In this document: piece by piece, positions 1 to 5,913 of the stretch
How positions within the stretch are numbered: the stretch's first letter is position 1
Layout: each line of letters begins with the position of its first letter
Assembly: GCA_910588045.1 (NCBI GenBank)
Contig: CAJUPS010000038.1
Span: 1-29,657 of the forward strand
Reading direction: 5' to 3'
DNA length: 29,657 nt
Origin: an uncultured Oscillospiraceae bacterium
GTDB taxonomy: Bacteria; Bacillota; Clostridia; Oscillospirales; Oscillospiraceae
Made by a program: the position numbers and the translations under genes
The notes under the pieces: generated by a model
Databases searched by the model: none
What the model saw: only the letters and a program-made list of their open reading frames with translations
Told to the model about the DNA's origin: nothing

Positions 1-1
1 T

Positions 2-298
2 CACAACCGCTGGAGGAACAAGACCGTGGCCTTCCGGGTATCCCCGGAGGAAAACAAGCAGATTGACGCCGCTGTGCGGCTCTCTGGCCTGACGAAGCAG
101 GACTACATCACCCGGCGGCTCTTAGACCGGGCCGTGGTGGTGCAGGGCAATCCCAGGGTCTACAAGGCCCTGCGTGACCAACTCGCCGCCGTCCTGGGGG
201 AACTGCGGCGCATTGAGGCCGGGGGCGACGTGGGGGATGAACTTCTCGCCACCATTGACCTTATCTCAGTGACGCTGGGCGGCATGAAGGAGGATTGA
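2..298 (+). CDS. MobC-like plasmid mobilization accessory protein (5' end outside window)
   Basis: The 98 visible residues match, by recall, the small ribbon-helix-helix-type accessory proteins found with relaxases in Clostridia elements: an N-terminal RNKTVAFRVSPEE stretch, then SGLTKQDYI and a QGNPRVYKAL segment. Such proteins are thought to bind the transfer origin and assist the relaxase. The frame is open to the window edge and the family-like RNKTVAFRV motif extends upstream of the only in-window start candidate, a GTG at 26, so I treat the gene as 5'-truncated by the window. Its stop lies 7 bases before the next gene, which suggests co-transcription. The role is inferred from family resemblance and from the MobV relaxase downstream; no catalytic motif is expected. 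Confidence 0.72.
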   Translation, partial: HNRWRNKTVAFRVSPEENKQIDAAVRLSGLTKQDYITRRLLDRAVVVQGNPRVYKALRDQLAAVLGELRRIEAGGDVGDELLATIDLISVTLGGMKED

Positions 299-305
299 TA
301 GATTG

Positions 306-1460
306 ATGGATTCCAGAGAAACGAAAAGGACTGTCCCGGTTCCGTCTGTTGGCGCAGACGGGGAACAGCCCAATTCTCAAACAACTACCCAAAGTATAGC
401 AGAGGAAACGGCTGAAAACAACCCCCAAGAGAAAGATTTAGAGGAAATGCTCCGGGATATGCGGCGCATGAACGACCCAGCCTACCTCCACACAGTTTCC
501 ATGAACGACCTTTACCAGAACATCTACCAGAGCAGACCGCCCGTCATTGACGGTCTGCTCTACCCTGGGACGTACCTCTTTGCGGGAGCGCCCAAGGTGG
601 GCAAGTCGTTCCTGATGGCCCAGCTTGCCTACCATGTCAGCATGGGCCTCCCCCTGTGGGGCTACCCTGTCCACAAGGGGACTGTCCTCTATCTGGCGTT
701 GGAGGACGACCACCGCCGCTTGCAGGGGCGGCTATACCGAATGTTCGGCACAGAGGGCACCGACAATCTGCTCTTTGCGGTCTACGCCAAACAGCTTGGC
801 GTTGGCCTGGAGGAACAGCTAAAGAAGTTCGTCCGGGAACACCCGAACACCAAGCTGATTATCATTGACACCCTCCAGAAAATCCGGGAGGCTGGTGGGG
901 ATAAGTACAGCTACGCCAACGATTACGAGGTGGTGGGTAAGCTGAAACGCCTTGCCGATGATTGCGGCGTCTGCCTCCTGCTGGTACACCACACTCGAAA
1001 GCAACAGGCAGATGACAAATTCGATATGATCTCCGGCACCAACGGTCTGCTGGGAGCGGCGGACGGGGCCTTTCTTCTTCAAAAGGAGAAGCGGACAGAC
1101 GGCAGCGCCGTTCTGGACGTGGCCGGGCGTGACCAGCAAGACCAGCGATTCTATCTTACCAGGGACAAGGAACGGCTGATATGGACGCTGGAGCGTACGG
1201 AAACGGAGGCATGGACAGAGCCGCCCGACCCGGTGCTGGAGGCCATAGCCGCCCTTGTGACGGCGGAGAAGCCGACCTGGGGTGGTACGGCCACCGAGCT
1301 GGTAGCGGCGCTCCAGACCGACATGAAGCCCAACGCCCTGGCGATGCGGCTAAACGTCCGGGCCGGGAAGCTGCTGATAGACTACCACATCCGCTATGAG
1401 AACAGCAGGAGCCACGCCGGGAGAAGTATCAGCCTGACGCTGGAACCGTCCCAGGCGTGA
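306..1460 (+). CDS. RepA-like RecA-fold replicative ATPase/helicase
   Basis: This 384-residue protein has a low-complexity N-terminus (about 1-45) and then a RecA/DnaB-like ATPase core. The Walker A motif GAPKVGKS is near residues 94-101, a LALEDD segment near 130-135, Walker B LIIIDT near 184-189 and an HHTRK motif near 228-232. This pattern fits RepA-type hexameric helicases (AAA_25 type) carried by plasmids and integrative elements, which unwind DNA at a replication origin. The start could be TTG at 303 or ATG at 306; AAGGAGG at 287-293 fits either and I prefer ATG. It follows the MobC-like gene closely, and the iteron-like repeats at its 3' end are a plausible binding target. The C-terminal 100 residues may hold a DNA-binding domain I cannot name. 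Confidence 0.82.
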   Translation: MDSRETKRTVPVPSVGADGEQPNSQTTTQSIAEETAENNPQEKDLEEMLRDMRRMNDPAYLHTVSMNDLYQNIYQSRPPVIDGLLYPGTYLFAGAPKVGKSFLMAQLAYHVSMGLPLWGYPVHKGTVLYLALEDDHRRLQGRLYRMFGTEGTDNLLFAVYAKQLGVGLEEQLKKFVREHPNTKLIIIDTLQKIREAGGDKYSYANDYEVVGKLKRLADDCGVCLLLVHHTRKQQADDKFDMISGTNGLLGAADGAFLLQKEKRTDGSAVLDVAGRDQQDQRFYLTRDKERLIWTLERTETEAWTEPPDPVLEAIAALVTAEKPTWGGTATELVAALQTDMKPNALAMRLNVRAGKLLIDYHIRYENSRSHAGRSISLTLEPSQA

Positions 1461-1542
1461 CGACCGTGACGGCTGTGACGGCTTTTTTGAGAGTGGCGGC
1501 GGTGTCTGAAACATCGTCACGGTCGTCACGGCTGTCACGGGG
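1456..1542. repeat. Iteron-like 9-bp repeats in two opposed triplets
   Basis: GTGACG recurs at 1457, 1466 and 1475 with exact 9-bp spacing. GTCACG recurs at 1516, 1525 and 1534, again with 9-bp spacing and in the opposite orientation. CGTGACGACCGTGACG (1456-1471) and CGTCACGGTCGTCACG (1515-1530) form a perfect 16-bp inverted repeat. The first triplet overlaps the stop codon of the RepA-like gene. Phased repeats beside a replication helicase suggest an origin or RepA-binding region; that role is inferred. Confidence 0.7.
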
Positions 1543-1654
1543 AGCAGCAAAGTTTAGGCGGGGTGCAGGGTGCCCTTTTCAAAGGGCGGCCCTGCTGGGG
1601 GAGGCAACCGCAGTTGCCGGGGGCAAAGCCCCCACACCCCCTCGGAGAGCCCAC
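1543..1654. other. Non-coding hairpin-rich spacer before oriT
   Basis: No supported gene is seen. Three short stems lie in a row: GCCCTTT/AAAGGGC (1572-1578 with 1581-1587), GGCAAC/GTTGCC (1603-1608 with 1613-1618) and GGGGGC/GCCCCC (1619-1624 with 1628-1633). They may form single-stranded structure during transfer or replication, or act as weak terminators for the gene upstream. Confidence 0.5.
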
Positions 1655-1718
1655 GACACTTTGCAGACCGAAGGGATGAAAGTGTCATAGTGGGTTATTA
1701 CACTTCCTGCAGGAAGTG
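1655..1718 (+). other. Candidate oriT with MobV-type nick site
   Basis: An inverted repeat GACACTTT/AAAGTGTC (1655-1662 and 1679-1686) is followed by TAGTGGGTTATTACACTT (1688-1705). This resembles the pMV158-type (MobV) nick region TAGTGTG/TTA, placing the predicted nick between 1694 and 1695. A perfect 18-bp palindrome, CACTTCCTGCAGGAAGTG (1701-1718), follows. The site lies just upstream of the MobV relaxase gene, the usual arrangement for this family. The nick position is by analogy only. Confidence 0.72.
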
Positions 1719-1780
1719 CCTCCCCCGAACCCCCGTCCTCTTTCAACAACCCAACATCTGAAACAGGAGGATTTTTGCCT

Positions 1781-3124
1781 ATGGCGAGAGGCGACGGTAT
1801 TGACCGTACCAACGCAAGAAATATGAGGCTGACCGAAACCAAGATCGGTAACACCCAGCAGCACAACGAGCGTGAGAAGGATTCCTATGTCAATCAGGAC
1901 ATTGTACTGGAGCGGACGCCGCTCAATGTCCATTTCAAAACCCCGTCTGCCGGGTATCGGGAGATGTTTGCTCAAATGGAGGCCGACGGCGTGATCTCCA
2001 CCCGTGGCATCAAGGAGGATGCCTTTCGATACGGTGAGTTGGTCTTTGATGTAAACTCCGCTTACTTCTACAATCACGGCGGGTATGACTTCGCAAAACA
2101 ATTTTACACCGAAGCCTATAAAGCCGCAATCAAAATCGTGGGCGGAGAGCAGTATATTTTGTCGGCGGTCATGCACGCTGACGAGCGCAACCGGGCCATG
2201 TCCGAGGCGCTGGGGGAGGACGTGTACCACTACCACCTCCATGTGGTTTATATCCCGGTAGTGGAGAAGGAGATACGCTGGACAAAGCGGTGCAAGGACA
2301 AGTCCCTGGTGGGCAAGGTCAAGGAAACGATCATGCAGGTGAGCATGAGCAAGAAGTGGGCGTCCAAGCCCATTCTGGACGAAACTACCGGGGAGCCGTT
2401 ACGCACAGCTAAGGGCAAACCCGTTCTACGAAAGTCGTACAGTGTCCTGCAAGATGATTTCTTTGAGCATATGCGCTCCGCTGGCTATGACGATGTAGAG
2501 CGTGGGGAACGTGGTAGTTCCGAAGAACATTTGACTGTTACGCAGTTCAAGACGGAGCGTGAGCAGGAACGGCTTGCACAGCTTCAAGAGGTGTCGGCGC
2601 TGGCCCAGGTTGAGGCCGACAAAAAGAATAAGGAGGCAGCATCAGCTGAGAAGAAAGCGGCCCAGGCCAGGGCTAAGCTGGACGATGTAGCGCCCTTGCT
2701 CAAGGGCATGGAGAAACTGGCGGCGGACTTCTCCGACGACCCGGAGCGGACGCTGCCGGAGGCGGGGCCGCTGGAATCGGCCAAGTCCTACCGGGAGAAA
2801 AAGGCCAAGCCCCTTTGGGAGAAGATCGTCAAGGTGCTGCGCTCCGTCTACCGGGCCTACTTCGACCTCAAGAGCAAGTTTGAGCGGTTGCAGAGCGCCT
2901 ATGATCGTGAGGTCAGTAAGAACGGCTCCCTGTCAGCCAGGATTTATGAGGTTTGTGCCGAGAGGGACGGCTTGAAAGGGCAAGTCAGGGACTATGAGCG
3001 GGTCAGACGGGCCATTGGCCCGGAACAGGCGGACAGGATACTGGAGGCAGCTTACCAGCAGGAACAGGTCGAAAAGGAGCAGAAATGGGGTGCAAGGTCA
3101 AAAATAAGGGTAGGCGCACGATAA
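1781..3124 (+). CDS. MobV/Pre-family relaxase (plasmid mobilization/recombination protein)
   Basis: This 447-residue protein is a MobV-type relaxase that would nick oriT on one strand and start conjugative mobilization with help from another element's transfer machinery. From the ATG at 1781 it shows the N-terminal RTNARNMRLTE segment, an HNEREKDSYVNQDI motif near residues 28-41, and the metal-binding triad region HADE (132-135) with HYHLHVVYIP (150-159). Residues about 250-300 are rich in Ala, Glu and Lys and look coiled-coil, and a second charged helical region follows. AGGAGG at 1764-1769 precedes the ATG; a TTG two codons earlier is less likely. The candidate oriT lies directly upstream. 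Length and motif order fit the family. Confidence 0.9.
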   Translation: MARGDGIDRTNARNMRLTETKIGNTQQHNEREKDSYVNQDIVLERTPLNVHFKTPSAGYREMFAQMEADGVISTRGIKEDAFRYGELVFDVNSAYFYNHGGYDFAKQFYTEAYKAAIKIVGGEQYILSAVMHADERNRAMSEALGEDVYHYHLHVVYIPVVEKEIRWTKRCKDKSLVGKVKETIMQVSMSKKWASKPILDETTGEPLRTAKGKPVLRKSYSVLQDDFFEHMRSAGYDDVERGERGSSEEHLTVTQFKTEREQERLAQLQEVSALAQVEADKKNKEAASAEKKAAQARAKLDDVAPLLKGMEKLAADFSDDPERTLPEAGPLESAKSYREKKAKPLWEKIVKVLRSVYRAYFDLKSKFERLQSAYDREVSKNGSLSARIYEVCAERDGLKGQVRDYERVRRAIGPEQADRILEAAYQQEQVEKEQKWGARSKIRVGAR

Positions 3125-3147
3125 TCACAAAAAATGGAGGTAATTTC

Positions 3148-3262
3148 ATGGAAAAGTACATCTTTGACGAGGGCAACGGTCTGTGGTATGAGTTGCAGAG
3201 GGACTAACAATATTCGGGCGTGTGCGGCGGAAATCGTGGACACAGAAATTATTTGCGCATGA
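3148..3262 (+). pseudogene. tnpV: tnpV remnant with a large internal deletion
   Basis: After a good ribosome binding site (GGAGG, 3136-3140), an ATG at 3148 opens 19 codons that resemble the start of the transposon-encoded TnpV protein (MEKYIFDEGNGLWYELQ) and stop at 3205-3207. In a second frame, directly after the junction, codons 3206-3262 read NNIRACAAEIVDTEIICA and a stop, which resembles the TnpV C-terminus. About 100 middle codons are therefore missing and the two ends are out of frame. The comparison is from memory of TnpV in Tn4451-like elements. The remnant suggests this spot was once part of a larger transposon with a serine recombinase. Confidence 0.68.
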
Positions 3263-3265
3263 GGC

Positions 3266-3312
3266 CCCAAATCGGAGGGTGTCCCGGTGAATGCCCTCCT
3301 GATTTATTTGGG
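3266..3312. repeat. Interrupted inverted repeat downstream of the tnpV remnant
   Basis: The arms are CCC (3266-3268), AAATC (3269-3273) and GGAGGG (3274-3279), pairing with CCCTCC (3294-3299), GATTT (3301-3305) and GGG (3310-3312) around a 14-base loop. No T-run follows on the + strand, so it is a weak terminator candidate; it could also be an old element end. It lies just upstream of the tet promoter. Confidence 0.45.
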
Positions 3313-3330
3313 ACAGCGGGTAAAAACTTC

Positions 3331-3359
3331 TTGCATTTTAGAGTGTGCTATGCTATACT
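3331..3359 (+). promoter_or_regulatory. Sigma-70-type promoter for the tet leader
   Basis: TTGCAT (3331-3336) and TATACT (3354-3359) are separated by 17 bases, and TG precedes the -10 hexamer as an extended -10. It lies about 270 bases upstream of the resistance gene, leaving room for the long attenuator leader, the same arrangement as I recall for tet(M). Confidence 0.8.
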
Positions 3360-3401
3360 GCTGTCATCCTGATTTGAGGAGTCTATTCAACATGCGGCAA
3401 G

Positions 3402-3600
3402 GTATTCTTAAATAAAATTTGATAATGGGCACAAAAATAATTGCCCCTTGCAGGGGCTTGGTTTTTGTACCCAATTTAAGAATGCTTTTGCCTTTTTATC
3501 AAATATCGTGACGGATAACGGCTCATGTTAGCTGAATGCGTTTCTATGTATCCGAAGTCATGATCCCCAGCGGTAAAAGTATTTGCCGCTGGGGATTTTT
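3402..3600 (+). promoter_or_regulatory. tet(M)-style transcription attenuator with leader ORF
   Basis: A long stem pairs the region 3402-3413 with 3474-3485 (core CTTAAAT/ATTTAAG) and encloses a GCCCCT-TGC-AGGGGC hairpin (3443-3457) followed by a T-rich tract. A second hairpin, CCCCAGCGG/CCGCTGGGG (3565-3573 with 3586-3594), ends in ATTTTT at 3595-3600 and is an intrinsic terminator. A leader frame starting at 3536 (MRFYVSEVMIPSGKSICRW) overlaps this terminator, as in the tet(M) leader. In the tet(M) model, tetracycline changes ribosome behaviour on the leader and allows read-through. Here the frame has no stop before the resistance gene and runs to 3838. A shorter start at 3546 gives only MYPKS. 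Confidence 0.75.
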
Positions 3601-3632
3601 GCGCCCTTTTGGGCCTTGTATGGAGGATAGAC

Positions 3633-5552
3633 ATGAACATTATCAATATCGGGATTCTTGCCCATGTAGATGCGGGCAAGACGACACTGACAGAAAGCCT
3701 GCTGTATGCCAGCGGAACCATTTCAGAGCCGGGGAGCGTCGAAAAAGGGACAACGAGAACGGACACTATGTTTTTGGAGCGGCAGCGTGGAATTACCATT
3801 CAAACGGCAGTCACTTCTTTCCAGTGGCACAGTTGTAAAGTCAATATTGTGGATACTCCCGGCCACATGGATTTCTTGGCAGAGGTATACCGCTCTCTGG
3901 CTGTTTTGGACGGGGCCATCTTGGTGCTCTCCGCTAAAGATGGCGTGCAGGCCCAGACCCGTGTTCTGTTCCATGCCCTACGGAAATTGAACATCCCCAC
4001 CATTATCTTTATCAACAAGATCGACCAGGTTGGCATTGATTTGGAGAGCGTATATCAGTCTGTTCGGGATAAGCTCTCCGCTGATATTATCATCAAGCAG
4101 ACAGTGTCGCTGTCCTCGAAAATAACTCTGACAGAAAACACTAGTGCAGAGGTGTGGGATTCGGTCATCGAAAATAACGATGAGTTATTGGCAAAGTATA
4201 TCGCAGGAGAATCAATCAGTCAGAAAGAACTTGCGCAAGAAGAACAGCGGCGAGTTCAAGACGCCTCCCTGCTCCCGGTCTATCATGGTAGCGCCAAAAA
4301 CGGCCTTGGCATTCAACAGTTGATGGATGCGGTGATAGGGCTGTTCCAATCGACCAAGGAACAGGGGAGCGCCGCCCTGTGCGGTAGAGTTTTTAAGGTG
4401 GAGTATACAGATTGCGGCCAGAGGCTTGTCTATCTGCGGCTATACAGCGGAACGCTGCGTCTGCGGGATACGGTGGCCCTGGCCGGGAGAGAAAAGCTGA
4501 AAATCACAGAGATGCGTATTCCATCCAAAGGGGAGATTGTTCGGACAGATACCGCCCATAAGGGCGAAATTGTCATCCTTCCCAGCGACAGCTTGAGATT
4601 AAACGATATATTGGGGGACAAAACCCAACTTCCTCGTGAAATGTGGAGTGATGTTCCCTTCCCTATGCTGCGGACGACGATTACGCCAAAAACGGCAGAG
4701 CAAAGAGACCGGTTGCTGGACGCTCTTACGCAAATTGCGGATACTGACCCGCTTTTGCACTACGAGGTGGATTCCACCACCCATGAGATCATTCTTTCTT
4801 TTTTGGGTCGGATGCAGTTGGAGGTTGTTTCCGCTTTGCTGACGGAAAAATACAAGATTGAAACAGCAGTGAAGGAACCCACCGTCATTTATTTAGAGCG
4901 GCCGCTCAAAGTGGCCAGTCACACCATCCATATCGAGGTGCCGCCTAACCCGTTTTGGGCATCTATCGGACTGTCTGTTACACCGCTCCCGCTTGGCTCC
5001 GGTGTAAAATACGAGAGCCGGGTTTCCCTGGGATACCTGAACCAGAGTTTTCAAAACGCTGTCATGGATGGTATCCGTTACGGTTTGGGGCAAGGCTTGT
5101 GTGGCTGGAACGTAACGGACTGTAAGATTTGCTTTGAATACGGACTTTACTATAGCCCGGTCAGTACGCCGGCGGACTTCCGCTCATTGGCCCCGATTGT
5201 ATTGGAACAGGCATTGAAGAAATCTGGGACGCAGTTGCTGGAACCTTATCTCTCCTTCACCCTCTATGCGCCCCAGGAATACCTTTCCAGGGCTTATCAT
5301 GATGCGCCGAAATACTGTGCCACCATCGAAACGGCCCAGATAAAAAAGGATGAAGTTGTCTTTACTGGCGAGATTCCCGCCCGTTGCATACAGGCATACC
5401 GTACTGATTTGGCCTTTTACACCAACGGGCGGAGTGTGTGCCTGACGGAACTGAAAGGGTATCAGGCCACTGTCGGCGAGCCAGTCATCCAGCCCCGTCG
5501 TCCAAACAGCCGTTTGGATAAGGTGCGCCATATGTTCAGTAAGATTCCTTGA
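3633..5552 (+). CDS. tet(W)-like: Tet(W)-like tetracycline resistance ribosomal protection protein
   Basis: This 639-residue EF-G-like GTPase binds the tetracycline-blocked ribosome and releases the drug. G1 motif AHVDAGKT is at 10-17, G3 DTPGH at 74-78 and G4 NKID at 128-131. The domain IV loop YYSPVSTPADFR, which reaches the decoding centre in this family, is intact. The ATG at 3633 is preceded by GGAGG (3622-3626); the frame opens earlier at a TTG (3609), which lacks a suitable site. Length equals that of Tet(W) as I remember it, and most segments match it, but several stretches (for example SLSSKITLTENTSAEVWDSV) differ, so it may be a divergent or mosaic allele. An attenuator controls it. 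Confidence 0.93.
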   Translation: MNIINIGILAHVDAGKTTLTESLLYASGTISEPGSVEKGTTRTDTMFLERQRGITIQTAVTSFQWHSCKVNIVDTPGHMDFLAEVYRSLAVLDGAILVLSAKDGVQAQTRVLFHALRKLNIPTIIFINKIDQVGIDLESVYQSVRDKLSADIIIKQTVSLSSKITLTENTSAEVWDSVIENNDELLAKYIAGESISQKELAQEEQRRVQDASLLPVYHGSAKNGLGIQQLMDAVIGLFQSTKEQGSAALCGRVFKVEYTDCGQRLVYLRLYSGTLRLRDTVALAGREKLKITEMRIPSKGEIVRTDTAHKGEIVILPSDSLRLNDILGDKTQLPREMWSDVPFPMLRTTITPKTAEQRDRLLDALTQIADTDPLLHYEVDSTTHEIILSFLGRMQLEVVSALLTEKYKIETAVKEPTVIYLERPLKVASHTIHIEVPPNPFWASIGLSVTPLPLGSGVKYESRVSLGYLNQSFQNAVMDGIRYGLGQGLCGWNVTDCKICFEYGLYYSPVSTPADFRSLAPIVLEQALKKSGTQLLEPYLSFTLYAPQEYLSRAYHDAPKYCATIETAQIKKDEVVFTGEIPARCIQAYRTDLAFYTNGRSVCLTELKGYQATVGEPVIQPRRPNSRLDKVRHMFSKIP

Positions 5553-5829
5553 TACGCCACAGCAAGGATGGTTATTGCATTTCCCTGCCTTTCGTGGTAA
5601 AATGTAGTTGTAAACCACCAGAGAAAACAACAACCCTGCTACCCCCCGTTATCACCACCGATAACAATTTGATAACAGCCCATCGTATAGGGCTGGATAA
5701 TATGGACACATCAAATAATCAAAAAAATGAGGTATCAAATTTATGAAGCAAAATCCGTTAAATATGATGCCCAACAACGAGTGGGAATGAGTTCATGTCG
5801 TAGGACAATAACACCAGCCTACGCCATAG
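5553..5829. other. Element edge region with two tiny coupled ORFs
   Basis: No standard-size gene is supported here. An ATG at 5702 opens 14 codons (MDTSNNQKNEVSNL) whose TGA (5744-5746) overlaps the ATG at 5743 of a 15-codon frame (MKQNPLNMMPNNEWE) ending at 5790. The ATGA overlap looks like translational coupling, but both are too short to trust and the ribosome binding sites are weak. They could be leader peptides or remnants of longer element genes. The region is visibly more AT-rich than the metabolic genes to the right, so I place the element boundary between 5553 and 5830. No att-like duplication was found by eye. Confidence 0.4.
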
Positions 5830-5871
5830 AAAAATAAGGCCTTGCGTCTACCGACGCAAGGTCTTATTTTT
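5830..5871. terminator. Strong bidirectional intrinsic terminator
   Basis: Arms 5830-5848 and 5853-5871 pair almost perfectly: AAAAATAAG, a mismatch-tolerant position, then CCTTGCGTC, a TACC loop, GACGCAAGG and CTTATTTTT. The A-tract and T-tract on either side let it work in both directions. It would stop transcripts from the tetracycline region (+) and from the aminotransferase operon (-). Confidence 0.88.
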
Positions 5872-5913
5872 GTCCTTCAGACTATCCTTTCTCTGCCTAA
5901 CACAAGGATTTTA

